Source of the DNA: Nymphaea colorata
Taxonomy: Eukaryota > Streptophyta > Magnoliopsida > Nymphaeales > Nymphaeaceae
Assembly: GCF_008831285.2 (NCBI RefSeq)
Contig: NC_045144.1
Coordinates: 2,544,001-2,608,000 of the forward strand
Reading direction: 5' to 3'
DNA length: 64,000 bases
In this document: piece by piece, positions 37,301 through 46,217 of the stretch
Layout of the letters: each line of letters starts with the position of its first letter
Position numbering within the stretch: position 1 is the first letter of the stretch
Notes under the pieces: generated by a model
Databases searched by the model: none
What the model saw: only the letters and a program-made list of their open reading frames with translations
Told to the model about the DNA's origin: nothing
Position numbers and translations under genes: made by a program

Positions 37301-37378
37301 CATAACATGATATTTGTATTTGTATAGCAACAAGGCAAGGAGCTGAAAGGTCTCAAGTGCCGTTTGAAGAAAGAGTAA
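1176..37378 (+). CDS. ASI1: ASI1-like BAH-RRM protein (5' end outside window), nine exons
   Basis: Exons 1176-1344, 1459-2372, 20082-20108, 21542-21634, 23907-23985, 24158-24248, 36896-37001, 37125-37241 and 37328-37378 all have GT-AG borders and join in phase to 549 codons including the TAA stop. The product begins inside a BAH domain ([14 protein letters not shown], then [10 protein letters not shown]), continues with a Lys/Ser-rich linker of about 300 residues, then DRSKWFKEL, an RRM (RNP2-like [14 protein letters not shown]1-like [13 protein letters not shown]) and a tail with [19 protein letters not shown] recognise this order and the tail as plant ASI1/IBM2/SG1. From the known family: in Arabidopsis this nuclear protein acts with EDM2 and AIPP1 at intronic heterochromatin and favours distal over proximal polyadenylation, for example at IBM1. 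Introns 2 and 6 are 17.7 and 12.6 kb and transposon-filled. No exon is disrupted, so the gene looks functional. Confidence 0.92.
1459..2372 (+). CDS. ASI1: ASI1 exon 2 (BAH end and long disordered linker)
   Basis: 914 bp after a 114-bp intron. It opens with [11 protein letters not shown], the end of the BAH module, then about 290 residues rich in Ser, Lys, Glu and Asp with several basic KK/KR clusters (VKRSR, SKKMKL) that could act as nuclear localisation signals. It contains repeated-looking PEELK/SEELK segments. The donor GTAAGT is at 2373. An in-frame ATG at 1416 lies in the intron and is not the start. Confidence 0.9.
3284..3508 (+). repeat. 5' LTR of the PHD-carrying element
   Basis: 225 bp, TGTTAGGG...GTTAACA. 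It contains a TATA box TATAAATA at 3342-3349. Two short insertions relative to the 3' LTR lie near its start and near 3480. Confidence 0.9.
3342..3349 (+). promoter_or_regulatory. LTR TATA box
   Basis: TATAAATA in the 5' LTR; the identical box occurs at 9312-9319 in the 3' LTR. Both point along the ASI1 sense strand, so the 3' copy could start transcripts inside ASI1 intron 2. Confidence 0.5.
3574..4246. mobile_element. TIR element of the TATCGTA family, copy a
   Basis: About 670 bp without coding capacity, inside the PHD-carrying LTR element. The left end begins CAATGTGGTA and is followed by the family signature of TATCGTAA repeats and CGGTCGGG. The right end (4120-4246) is packed with the palindrome TATCGTACGATA. 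Ends are diverged and no clear target duplication was found, so the borders are approximate. The same family appears at 21785, 28907-34281 and 34708-35423. Confidence 0.65.
4247..4735. other. internal sequence of the LTR element, origin unknown
   Basis: 490 bp between the TIR element and the solo LTR. A 119-codon open frame (4312-4671, +) has no recognisable motif. It may be leader sequence of the retroelement or part of the captured transcript. No function is proposed. Confidence 0.3.
4736..7702 (+). repeat. 3 kb solo LTR, copy 1
   Basis: 2,967 bp beginning TGTCACACCCCGACC and ending GAGCGTTACA, flanked by the perfect duplication ATTGT (4731-4735 and 7703-7707). A second copy is at 39119-46916. 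It has no PBS, polypurine tract or coding region, so a solo LTR left by LTR-LTR recombination of a large gypsy-type element is the simplest reading. A GA-rich stretch (7270-7480) and a GC-rich CCGCCG segment (7490-7530) precede its end. It could instead be a complete small non-autonomous element. Confidence 0.75.
7850..9231 (+). pseudogene. captured, decayed PHD/extended-PHD finger gene fragment
   Basis: The + strand encodes a continuous fragment without introns. An N-terminal part holds a coiled segment around FLKMFEEYL. Then comes [11 protein letters not shown] and [23 protein letters not shown], shown in shortened form, typical of plant PHD proteins of the AT1G77800 type. After that come a PHD finger ([19 protein letters not shown]), a C2HC pre-PHD ([21 protein letters not shown]) and a second PHD ([16 protein letters not shown]). 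The first finger has lost zinc ligands: the CELCE-like end reads FELRE and HMDC reads HMDY. The frame is broken by a stop at 8802-8804 and again near 8950. It lies directly upstream of the element's purine tract and 3' LTR. Lack of introns suggests capture from a spliced mRNA. Not expected to make a working protein. Confidence 0.72.
9261..9471 (+). repeat. 3' LTR of the PHD-carrying element
   Basis: 211 bp, TGTTAGGG...GCTAACA, preceded by a purine tract and followed by the target duplication ACTAG. It keeps the TATA box (9312-9319). Confidence 0.9.
9667..9919 (+). repeat. 5' LTR of sense copia
   Basis: 253 bp, TGTTGAAG to TTTCTACA, followed at once by the iMet PBS TGGTATCAGAGCC at 9920. Confidence 0.92.
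9986..10103 (+). repeat. GCC/GCT/ACC trinucleotide repeat in the copia leader
   Basis: About 120 bp of imperfect GCC, GCT and ACC triplets where gag should begin. It is open in several frames: Ala/Thr-rich on +, Ala- or Gly/Ser-rich on -. Composition alone explains those open frames. Confidence 0.8.
10642..14200 (+). pseudogene. copia pol (protease, integrase, RT, RNase H), broken
   Basis: The coding part opens with a non-gag stretch, then protease [14 protein letters not shown] (about 10962), a pre-integrase HHCC region ending near 11490, and an integrase core with [16 protein letters not shown] and the [12 protein letters not shown] segment. RT has [40 protein letters not shown] and [10 protein letters not shown]. 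RNase H has [17 protein letters not shown] and CDNKSAI. Two lesions are visible: a +/-1 frameshift at about 12131, just after the integrase region, and an in-frame TAA at 13209-13211 inside RT. The last few codons are separated by the nested copia and resume at 19414. Catalytic residues of RT and integrase are retained, so decay is recent. Confidence 0.88.
14201..14365 (-). repeat. 3' LTR of nested antisense copia
   Basis: 165 bp. Read on the - strand it runs TGTTAAGACG...TTCATCA and contains a TATA-like TATATAAAGAGG. Confidence 0.93.
14373..18592 (-). pseudogene. copia gag-pol polyprotein with one frameshift
   Basis: Starts at the ATG complementary to 18590-18592. Gag (about residues 1-280) contains [16 protein letters not shown] and a CCHC knuckle [14 protein letters not shown] after an RG-rich run. 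Next are protease [12 protein letters not shown], integrase with [16 protein letters not shown] and [13 protein letters not shown] with [27 protein letters not shown] and [10 protein letters not shown], and RNase H ending in LFDIYAPT. The only break is near 16575-16600 in the C-terminal integrase region, where a short deletion moves the second half into another frame. All domains and catalytic motifs are otherwise complete. It could serve as an enzyme source only if the frameshift is bypassed. Confidence 0.92.
18960..19060. repeat. GC-rich minisatellite in copia leader
   Basis: Tandem GCGCAGGCGGACGG and GGCGCAGGCAGAGGC units in the untranslated leader of the antisense copia (leader 18593-19236). 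Open frames here on both strands (Pro/Ala-rich on -) follow from composition. Confidence 0.75.
19249..19413 (-). repeat. 5' LTR of nested antisense copia
   Basis: 165 bp, nearly identical to 14201-14365. The iMet PBS complement GCTCTGATACCA abuts it at 19237-19248. Confidence 0.93.
19462..19716 (+). repeat. 3' LTR of sense copia
   Basis: 255 bp, preceded by the polypurine tract. It differs from the 5' LTR by one base and an extra AG dinucleotide. ASI1 intron resumes at 19717. Confidence 0.92.
20082..20108 (+). CDS. ASI1: ASI1 exon 3, 27-nt microexon
   Basis: GACAGAAGT...GAGCTT encodes DRSKWFKEL, a conserved ASI1 motif between linker and RRM. It is flanked by acceptor GTGCAG and donor GTGAGT, phase 0 on both sides. 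A microexon behind a 17.7 kb intron depends strongly on exact splicing. Confidence 0.87.
20109..21541 (+). other. ASI1: ASI1 intron 3
   Basis: 1.43 kb. It has T/C-rich tracts near 20390-20480 and 21120-21160 and no clear mobile element. A short - strand open frame (20538-20786) shows no domain. Confidence 0.7.
21542..21634 (+). CDS. ASI1: ASI1 exon 4 (RRM start)
   Basis: 31 codons, phase 0 on both sides: [20 protein letters not shown] then [22 protein letters not shown] is the RNP2 strand and first loop of the RRM. The donor is GTAACT at 21635. Confidence 0.9.
21785..22030. mobile_element. TIR element of the TATCGTA family, copy b (fragment)
   Basis: Begins CAATATTGTA and keeps the CGGTCGGGCTGACCTATAC signature and the AT-rich interior; the second end is not recognisable. 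It lies in ASI1 intron 4 (21635-23906). The rest of that intron (22031-23906) has no feature I can support. Confidence 0.5.
23907..23985 (+). CDS. ASI1: ASI1 exon 5 (RRM middle)
   Basis: 26 codons plus one base: [20 protein letters not shown] then FSSPHC. It ends in phase 1 and the next exon completes a Gly. Acceptor TTTTTCAG, donor GTGAGT. Confidence 0.9.
24158..24248 (+). CDS. ASI1: ASI1 exon 6 (RRM RNP1 and second helix)
   Basis: Encodes [20 protein letters not shown] then [17 protein letters not shown] is the RNP1-type strand, with the alpha-2 helix after it. It ends in phase 2 directly before the 12.6 kb intron 6. Confidence 0.9.
26229..26457. repeat. three-copy tandem repeat (73-80 bp)
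   Basis: Units starting CCATTGCCAAATTGCTTT at about 26229, 26302 and 26382. The last two are nearly identical over 80 bp and the first is more diverged. Confidence 0.85.
26480..28751 (-). mobile_element. decayed Ty3/gypsy element (integrase and gag remnants)
   Basis: On the - strand, bases about 26960 down to 26560 retain an integrase-like order: [12 protein letters not shown], a following Trp-like position, a degenerate HPQT-like segment and a SEMVNEALE-like helix. Bases 28716-28372 encode a gag-like N-terminus ([14 protein letters not shown], then [10 protein letters not shown]) resembling that of the better preserved gypsy at 54053-59480. RT is not recognisable and 27000-28370 is scrambled. 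A degenerate PBS (near 28739-28749) borders the split LTR at 28752. The left limit is uncertain; 25250-26480 may belong to it. Confidence 0.55.
29242..29487 (-). repeat. 3' LTR of the decayed antisense copia
   Basis: 246 bp, TGTTG...CAACA ends on the + strand. A CT/GA-rich stretch lies near 29260-29310 and TATTTAAAGAGAG near 29350. Confidence 0.7.
29495..32814 (-). pseudogene. copia polyprotein remnant, multiple frameshifts, gag deleted
   Basis: Read right to left: a start [10 protein letters not shown], then an abrupt jump (most of gag and the zinc knuckle are absent) to protease [12 protein letters not shown] (about 32600). The integrase core has [17 protein letters not shown] and [12 protein letters not shown] (31730-32065). 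RT has [37 protein letters not shown] and [10 protein letters not shown] (30380-30960). RNase H ends in MIDIYAPA (29495). Frame changes near 32220, 30890 and 29960-30040 and a stop near 30690 show long decay. The RT active-site motif is kept. Confidence 0.85.
33755..33883. repeat. near-perfect 57-bp hairpin
   Basis: Arms 33755-33811 and 33827-33883 are reverse complements with one mismatch (33787 against 33851), separated by a 15-base loop. The loop also contains the reverse complement of the ten bases just before the left arm (33747-33756). It may be a foldback element, or an inverted duplication made when the copia right end was lost. Both strands could give a hairpin RNA; in the - strand transcript the mismatch becomes a G-U pair. 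Confidence 0.9.
34708..35423. mobile_element. hAT-like TIR element copy d, complete
   Basis: 716 bp with ends CAATGTTATC and GATAACATTG, flanked by the perfect 8-bp duplication GGCCCACC (34700-34707 and 35424-35431). The left subterminal part has the CGGTCGGG and TATCGTAACG signature; the right has palindromes of the CGTATCGTACGATACG type. It is non-coding and inverted relative to copy c, with 426 bp between them. Confidence 0.88.
36896..37001 (+). CDS. ASI1: ASI1 exon 7
   Basis: Completes the Arg begun in exon 6 and encodes [20 protein letters not shown] then [21 protein letters not shown] after the RRM is characteristic of ASI1. It ends in phase 0 at donor GTCTGT (37002). Confidence 0.9.
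37125..37241 (+). CDS. ASI1: ASI1 exon 8 (conserved [17 protein letters not shown] tail)
   Basis: 39 codons, phase 0: [20 protein letters not shown] then [19 protein letters not shown]. The SHCSQPNT block followed by an amphipathic helix is the most family-specific segment of the protein. Acceptor ATTTGCAG, donor GTACTT. Confidence 0.92.
37328..37378 (+). CDS. ASI1: ASI1 last coding exon
   Basis: [16 protein letters not shown] and stop TAA (37376-37378) after an 86-bp intron. A strong donor-like GTAAGT lies 24 bases after the stop (37402), so the 3' UTR may itself contain an intron. Confidence 0.88.
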   Translation, partial: QQGKELKGLKCRLKKE

Positions 37379-39113
37379 TCTCTATCCATGCATTATTCAT
37401 AGTAAGTTGCTCATCATTCATCAGGATTATTGAACTCTGCAATTTTATAGGTTAATCCTTTGTTCTTTATGTACTGGCAAGACATCCTTGATTTATATAA
37501 ATCTATTATGAGGAAGACGAAAAAATAAGCATCACACCTTAAAATATTTATGAGTTGGGAATTCAAGGAACAAATTAGAAGCGAATTAAGATAGAAAGTG
37601 AATAGGAAGTGAAAAGGAAATCATGCTGCAAACTCGACTAGGAAGCATGGAGAATGAAAGCAGGAAGAAATAGGAAGACGAAAAACAAGAGAATTTAATC
37701 AAAAGAAAAAGGAACATACTTCCTTCAACTAGCAAAGGGGTAAGAGTGGAAGGGAGCTTCCTCCGAAGGGGAAAAAGTCACACCATTTTGTTGGGTACAA
37801 CACATTTAGGAACCACTTGTTTTTCACATTTCAAGAGCACAGATATTAGCTTTGACATGATTGGAGAATTGTTCTTTGTCACCATAATGTCCCCAATTGA
37901 TTTGGAAAAGGTATTTTGAATAAGAAAATTTGATGAAGAATAACTCGAAATTACTGATAACCTTCAATCATTATTTATGGAAAAAACTGTTTGAATAGAG
38001 GAGGATTTACTTGAAAGCATTATTTGGGAGAATCAATTAATTGAAATGGAGAAGTTCCAACTGGGTTTTGAAAGATATGAAGAAAACCTGATTAATTTGG
38101 TTAAAGAAACATGAATTAGCATTTAGGGATTTAAAAGGAATTTGGACTTCCTTTGGATCGTGAGACTGTGACACAGCAGTTGAAACTTCTCGCTCTAATC
38201 CTTGTGGGAAAAACACCAAAAAGTGAAGAACAGAGGCAAAAACATGGAAAAAGCGAGGGAATTCAATAGCAATGAAAAATTAGGGATTTCATAATTGGTA
38301 ATTAGCCAAAAACAAAAAACAAAAGAAAAGAGGCATGATCCCTAGATCTGAGTTGGATCTCAATCCACTAAGCAAAAAGGTTCAAATCTCAGTGAACATT
38401 TAAGTAAATATAAAACTAGATCTACGAAGCCTAAATGGATCCAAATCTGGGGTCCAATCTGCCACTAAACCACACTGCGTCATTCTCTTTGGGTTGAAAC
38501 TTGAAACATTTGGCTCTTGACGAATGAGATAGTGCTTCTGTGATATGGGTGACTTGCGATGGAGTGATGGTCCCTCGGACTGCTTGGAGTAGGTGCGTAG
38601 ATGTCCCTGGCTTGCTGAGATGGGATTTGAAACAGAATCCACTGTTAGAAGTGTATCAGCTGCATGAGCATTCGGTTGGGGAATTGATGTCGACAAGACT
38701 CTACTTGGTGTGTGACTGGTCTAACCTTGTTGTAAATCTGATGCTTTATTTGAATCACAATAGGGCAATAAATCAGCCAATAAACCATGACAATCTTTAT
38801 AAGATAGACTGACAAGACTCTATACCCTATTAGAAGCCTTCCCTCTAATGGAACTAAGACTCCCTACTTGGTAAAAATATTTTTCCCCTTAAATTTTTAG
38901 GTATAAGTAATCTTATGGCCATTGTGAATAGCCTTATGGTCATACTGCTACTGCGCCCAATAAAATGTGACTGGCAGACATAGAGGTTAACGTTACCCCT
39001 GCCTTATCCTTGTAGTAGTTTCTCATTGAAGTTTTTACCCGTCACATGGGTGTTTCTAAGTGGTTGCCACACGCACGTCGATGCTGGTGCTGGTACTTCT
39101 CCAGCACAGCACA
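37379..39113. other. 3' flank of ASI1
   Basis: AT-rich, with AATAAG-type polyadenylation variants near 37520 but no canonical AATAAA directly downstream of the stop. A GC-richer part at 38340-38720 has no recognisable coding frame. Confidence 0.5.
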
Positions 39114-41447
39114 TTAGGTGTCACACCCGACCTTTTGACACTCAAACATTTATTTTTTTCTAAACATCAAACATCGAGGTGCGACTACACAACAATTCAA
39201 AAAAAAATGAGAGCTATGCCATTCAAGACAATGGGGTTACTTTTCATTTGTATAACAATTTCAATTCGTACAAAATTACATTTATGTGCATGACAAAATG
39301 CTCCAATTCACATAATTGATGCCTAACAAAAACAAGACATCAATGTAACCAAAACACGACGCTTTGACACTACAAAAGAAAACAAAACCCAAAATCTTCC
39401 CAGTAGGACGTGAGTGAAGCCATCCGATCAACCTGCTGCCTCGGGTCTGCCAGAACCTGAAAAAAAGAAACAACTGAAGGCTTAGCCTTCTCAGTATGGC
39501 AACAAGCCAAGAAAATACCAAATCCTCTTAGGTAGGGCTCAAATAAGAGAACAAACATCAAAACCATCTATCATCATGTCGTGTCACGGCACGGCACGTG
39601 AAGGCCATAGTAACACAATCTCAAAATCACATGCACATCAATCACATACATTCAGTTATGAACATTACATTTTCATTAACTTTAGTGAATTAACAGTTCC
39701 TGTGGGTGCAACACAGGCACGTGCACATCATGGGCGGCCTACAGTCGAGAGACAACCCCCGTGGTGGCTCATAACAGTATGGATCCATTTCATCGGCTGC
39801 AGCGGTAGAGCACTCATCCATGGATGTGTGAATTCCAAGGAGAGATACTCAGCCTTCTCTAGGACACCCAGGTTGGGAAGGCGGGAGCTCAAGCTACAAG
39901 CACAACACACAATAGTACCCTGGGGCCTTGCACCGCCTGTGCTCCGAACAGGCGAGACCAGTGGCAAAAGCGGGACGTCTCCCAAACACATAGCCACATC
40001 CCACTGGCCTCTCATCTCTTATTCATTCATTCTTATCATTATAATTACACAATCACAAGATGACTGACTAGCTCAGGAGGTTGTACACTTCACGAGTGCA
40101 CCCACACCTCCAATTGCCTCCACACGAGGTCTACACATAACATTATCAGTCATTGCTAGCCGTCATACAATACAGGTACAACTACCTTCGAATTCAAACA
40201 TTTGCATCATTGCTCGTGGCAATGTGTGCAAGAAAGCACAACATTCCCATCAATTATCACATCAATCACATCTTTGAAAAACTTAGCCAAACCACAGAGA
40301 GTAGTCTCGATCTGCGATTGGCTCGTAGCTGTCCTGGGCAGTTATCATTCTAGGATGCTTTCTAATGCACAATTGCGGTCGAGGAGACACTCGACTCGAT
40401 ACCCCGCCTCATCTGTCCTAAACAGTTATCAATTCTAGCATGCACATGCAAATGCGTAACATTTTCAAAACAAACTTCTAATAGCTTTTCAAAACAATTC
40501 ATATCATATATCAAATCATGTGCAAGCATACATACATTCATTCACAAAACAATCAATCAATCACATCAAAATCCTACGATCCCACAATCCTTAGGACACA
40601 CATTCATATTCTTCTACCCCAGGCAGGGATTTGCTTGGAATGCTGCCATACCTGTGGCACGCTCACAAACTCTTCAAAATGCCTCGAGTTTCGAATCCGG
40701 TAGCTCAAGGTCGGCGGGACGTGCCCGATGTACCTGCAGACATAAAAGATAAGATTCCTACTAGATACCTACACAATCAAACAAATACAAAATAAAATTA
40801 TTGAGACACGTGTCATCACCTAAGAGGGTGTTGACGGGTAGTGTCGACCTACAAGCCCCCCAATAGGCCTCCTCCTTACTTCTTGACGTTGCCACCAAAC
40901 ATCAAAACCCAAAGCCATTAATCAATCCATCACTAACACCTTTCTCAATAACTTTCTTTAATCAAGGCGTCAACCCCAAAGTCACATCCAACTTACGTAT
41001 ACTTTCCCCAAAAAGCAAAGTCGCTAACATGCATTCCAAATCATCAATTCTACCTTCTAGCATGCTTAAACAATAATTATACGTGTTCCAAAGGAAAATA
41101 TACAAGAAAATAAGCTCAATTACGCCTTGCTCACCCCAAATCAAGAGTCTAGAGTCTAGACTGCTGCAATCCTTTCGGCAGCCACCTCAAGCGTTCAATC
41201 GATCCCCAAACGGCAAAAATCGTGCCAACCCGCCACCTCAATACCACCTAATCGCTGTTATGAGGGAAATAACACGTTCCCCAAGCTGGAATCCTATCAA
41301 ACAGTGATCAAATCAATGAGAAAGAGTGCTCGGTTGGGGAAAAAGGGGAAAACAAATAGAAAAGTGGGGAAAGAGAGCTCACGTAAGGAGTGTGAAGGCA
41401 AGGGGAGGCGCTGACAGAAAGGGAAGACAGAGAGAGAGAGACGAGAG

Positions 41448-41703
41448 TGTTAGCGTATGGGGATCGGGTCTGTTCAGACCCGATCCATTCTCCTTATATC
41501 CACACGCCTAAAGTTACTAGGCGGTGGCTCTCTTGTAATATTTTATAATTTTATGTACAAATCTGTTGTAACCTATTAGGGTTATTCTTGCAGGGCTGTG
41601 TTAAGCCGGCTGCTCCCTTTCCTCCATCGTCTTCTTTCATCCTCTCCTCTCAATATATCTGTTTTGCATACGGAGAGACGAGTACTTTGTGAAGATTCTT
41701 ACA
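41448..41703 (+). repeat. 5' LTR of young copia
   Basis: 256 bp, TGTTAGCG...GATTCTTACA, with an imperfect short palindrome GATCGGGTCTGTTCAGACCC near its start. Confidence 0.93.
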
Positions 41704-41922
41704 TGGTATCAGAGCCAGGTTGCATCGTCCTCCGGTGAGTGATTTCAGTTTGATGTGATTAGCCCTAATCTGCCCTAGATTCTTTCTTTTCTGGCGTGGT
41801 CATCCCTCTTTTCAGTTTCTTCCCTAAATCTTGCGTGATTTGCCCTAATTGATTTGCCCTAATCGTTGTGCCCTAATTTTCTCATCGTTTTACCCTAATT
41901 TCTGTCGTTGCCCTAAATCAAT

Positions 41923-44900
41923 TATGGATCAGCCGACTCCCTCTCTTCTATCTTCTAGCTTTCTCTCCCAACTTATTTCTCAAAAGCTGAATCATAGTAA
42001 CTATTTGACTTGGAAACGTCAAATAGTCCCTTTTATTAAAAGTCATAGACTCTACGGGCATATCGATGGGACCACTCCAGCACCTCCTATGTATATTGAC
42101 CGTGAAGTGAAGAAGACCGTAGTGGGAGATCAAGCTGTTGGGGCTGCGGCTATGAGTGAAATCAGATTTGAATATGAAACCATTACTGAAAATAATCCTG
42201 AGTATGAAGTTTGGCTGGCTCACGACCAGTTCCTTGTTGCCTATATTACTTCTACTTTGTCAGAGGAAGTATTAGGAGGTATTGATGATGATTTAACAGC
42301 CCTAGAGTTGTGGTCTACCCTTGCCACCGCGTATTCTCAAGTATCCGAAGCACATTTTCTGCAGTTAAGAAGGTAATTTTAGGACATCAAGCGTGGGACG
42401 CGTACTGTTTTGGAATATTTGAATGAAATTAAAAGTGTAAGTGATCAACTTGCTGCCATTGGACATCCCGTCAGCGACAAGGACAAAGTGCAACAAGCCT
42501 TGAGTGGACTGGGAACAGATTTTGATATTTTTTGCACAGCCTTGGAAGTCCTACCTATTCTTCCATCTTTCGAAGATCTCAAGGCTAAGTTATTCCAACA
42601 CGAAGCTAGTCGTGTTCAGCGACAGAATTTGATTCCTTCCAACAGTCACAATGTACTGATCACAGGAACACATGCATTGCAAGGGAATCGCACTCGTACT
42701 TGGATTCCTCAGGCAGGAATGGGAAGAGGAATTCTCCCAACACCACAGGGCATGAACACTACTTCTGCCACATCTAGAAGGGTTCCGACTTGTTTCTATT
42801 GCAACAAGAGGGGGCATGTAAAGTCAGAATGTTGGCACAACCCGCAGAACAAAAATAATCAGATTAGACGTGAGAACAAGGCAGCAGCAGGGTCAGCTTC
42901 ATCATCATCTGGATCTAATGTTTCAGCAGACGTACAACAACTCCTCATGACAGCCCTGTCTAAGCTTCATTTGAAACAAAATGAGCAAGGAGAATGGTAT
43001 GTGGACTCTGGAGCAGCAGCTCATGTTACTGGTGACGCAGGTAATCTCTCTAGTGCTCTCCCTTATTTAGATAAAGGCTCAGTTGTCACGGGAGATGGTT
43101 CCCATCACACAATATCACACATTGGAAATGTACAAATTTCTATGGGCTCTTCTTCGATTCCATTAAAGAATGTTCTTGTTGTTCCAAGTGTCAAGAAAAA
43201 TATTATTTCAGTGTCCAAGCTTATTGATGATACTCAATCCTCTGTTGAATTCACACCCTCTTCTGTTTATGTCAAGGATGCTCGAACCAAGAAGACATTC
43301 GCTGAGGGCACTCGCAAAGGAGATATGTATGTCCTTGAAGGAGCTCCACAGATGTCAAAATCTCACCTTTCCGATTCATGTTTTCCAAGTCATAGTGAAG
43401 TCAATGTCACAGAGTATAATAAACCATCCATTTGGCATGGTCGGTTAGCTCATTGTAGTCAATCTTTTGTTCGAAATCTTGTTGCAGATGGGCTCTTAGA
43501 TAAGTCCAGTCTGAGTTCTGTCAGTGAGTTCAGCATGTGCTCGAGTTGTCATATCTGTAAGAGCCATGCCCTTCCTTTTCAATTAATAAATAAAAGAGCT
43601 CCAAAGGTTTTTGACACCATATATTCTGATGTTTGGGGGCCTGCTCCAGTTCCTTCTTCTTCTGGGAGTAGATACTATGTCATTTTTGTTGATTCATATT
43701 CCCGATATACTTGGATCCATTTCATGAAACACAAATCAGAAGTTTTTCGCTTATTCACTCAATTTCATGCCTTGGTTCAAAATAAATACTCCAGTAATAT
43801 TGTGCATTTTCAATGTGATGGTGGTGGTGAATTTATTTCTAATGAATTTACTGAGTACTTACTAGATAATGGGATCACTAGACAAATTTCATGTCCGCAT
43901 ACACCTCATCAAAACGGAATTGCTGAAAGGAAACATAGGCATATTGTTGAAGAAAGTGCACTTAGCATGATGCATGAAACAAACTTACCTATGATATTGT
44001 GGACCGAGGCTTTCCATACGGCTGTACATGTTATAAATCGATTGCCATTGGCTTTGCTTGATGGAAAATCACCATTTTTTCTTTTACACCAAGAGCAGCC
44101 ACGTTATGAGGAGTTGCGTGTTTTTGGATGTGTGTGCTATGTGCATGTTGATGTTTCCTTGCGAAACAAATTTCAAGATCGTGCTGTTTTATGTAGATTT
44201 ATAGGGTATGCAGAAAATTACAAGGGTTATAGGTGTTACAACCCTAAAACTGGGCGTGTACATATTTCACGGCATGTTGTCTTTGATGAGAACAGGTTAC
44301 AAGATCCCAAGGCCACTTCTGTGACACTTAAGGACAAAAATGAAGTTTATGATACTTGGCTTCATGCTGAAATCTTAAGACAAGGGGCAGCAATGTTGAC
44401 TGAGCACAATGAGCAAGTTGTTAATGAGCCCGAGACATCTGTAAGTAGTTCCTTGAGCAGCACTACTTCCTTGGACAGCATGCCTTCATCTTCTCAGCCC
44501 AGTGAGCCACCTATGCATAATCGGTTCTCAGGCCTGGTGTATTCTAGGCGATCAGTTCCTACTGCAGTTCCACGCCAATCACAACGCGTGCGACATCCTA
44601 TTGATAGATGGGTGAGCTATAACAGTTTTTCTTTGGATTTTCAGCTGTTTATGACAGAAGTCAGCAAAAAGGTGAAACCAACATCTTATCACAATGCAAG
44701 TAAGGAAAAATGTTGGGTTGAAGCTATGAATGAGGAAATGGCAGCCTTGCATGAATGTCAGACTTGGCAGATTGTCCCTCGTCCAGCTGATAAGAATGTT
44801 GTGGGATCCAAATGGGTTTATAAACTGAAATATAAACCAGATGGTAGCATTGATCGGTATAAAGCACGACTTGTGGCGCGCGGTTTCACTCAGCAATATG

Positions 44901-46217
44901 GGGAAGATGATGATGAAACATTCAATCCAGTCATCAAGATGGGAACAATCCGTGTGATTATTTCTCTTGCAGTCTCGTATGGATGGCCTCTCTATCAGTT
45001 AGATGTCAAAAATGCTTTTCTTCATGGAATTCTTAAGGAAGAAGTATACATGGAGCAACCTCCCGGCTACACTACTCATGATTCTCAAAAATGGGTTTGC
45101 AAATTACACAAGTCTCTATATTGGTTGAAGCAAGCTTCTAGGTCATGGTTTGATCGTTTTTCTCATCACATACAACAAGTTGGTTTTCTCCGAAGCTCTC
45201 TCGATCACTCTTTGTTTATCTATCGCACTGGAGAAGCTACCACTTGGTTACTTATCTATGTTGATGATATTGTTATAACTGGGAATTCTTCTTCACATAT
45301 ATCTTATGTTAAAGGTATGTTGAAGCAAGAATTCAAGATGAAGGATCTGGGAGAATTACGATGACAGGACAAATGATAGTTTGACTCTTACACAGCACAA
45401 GTATACCCTTGATGTTTTGAACAGGGCAGGTATGACTAATTGCAAACCCATCACTACCCCCAGTGTTCTGAATACTAAATTGACTGCATCTAATGGAACT
45501 GCTGCATATTCCAATCCCACATTCTATCGCAGCATTGTTGGTATGTTACAATATCTTACCTTTACTCGCCCAGACATAGTATATGCTGTAAATCAGATTT
45601 CTCAGTTCATGCATGCACCCACTGAAGGACATATGGATGCCGCTAAGTGGATCCTACGGTATCTCAAAGCTACTCTTGGAGATGGACTAGTCTACACCAA
45701 ATGTTCCAATGTTTCTCTTGGACATAGCATATATACATATACTGATGCCGACTGGGCAGGCGATCCCGATGACCGACGATCAGTTTTAGGTTTCTGTCTC
45801 TTTCTTGATTCTAATCTCATTTGTTGGAGCAGTAAAAAGCAGCGTGCTGTTGCACGATCTAGCACTGACGCAGAGTATAGAGCAATGGCTGCATGGATGG
45901 CTGAAGCGTCATGGTTACGTCATTTACTTGGGGAGCTCAATCTTCCTATTGTTCGGTCATCATTACTATGTGACAATCAAAGTGCGATAAAAATTGCTTT
46001 CAATCCCATTTTGCATAATCGCACCAAACATATAGAGATTGATCAACATTTCATTCGTCAGAAGGTTGAAGAAGCCGAGATCTTGCCTACTTATATATCC
46101 ACCAATGAACAGATAGCTGATCTTTTTACCAAAGGTCTCACAGGGCAGCATTTTTGGGATTTGAAGAACAAGTTGTGCATGATCAAATCTCATGCACAAC
46201 TTGAGGGGAGCTGTTAG
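41923..46217 (+). pseudogene. copia gag-pol of the young element, three visible lesions
   Basis: Gag begins at ATG 41923 (MDQPTPSLLSS). The frame meets TAA at 42374-42376 and TAG at 42380-42382, then stays open in the same frame to 45361. Domains in order: gag with CCHC knuckle CFYCNKRGHVKSEC (about 42790), protease WYVDSGAAAHVTGD, the pre-integrase Cys/His region, integrase ([27 protein letters not shown]), and RT ([35 protein letters not shown]). At about 45362-45380 a short deletion removes the conserved stretch after LGELR and shifts the frame. RNase H (YTDADWAGD, CDNQSAIKI) follows in the new frame to the stop at 46215-46217. The paired early stops fit C-to-T changes in two neighbouring Gln-type codons. 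Confidence 0.9.
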
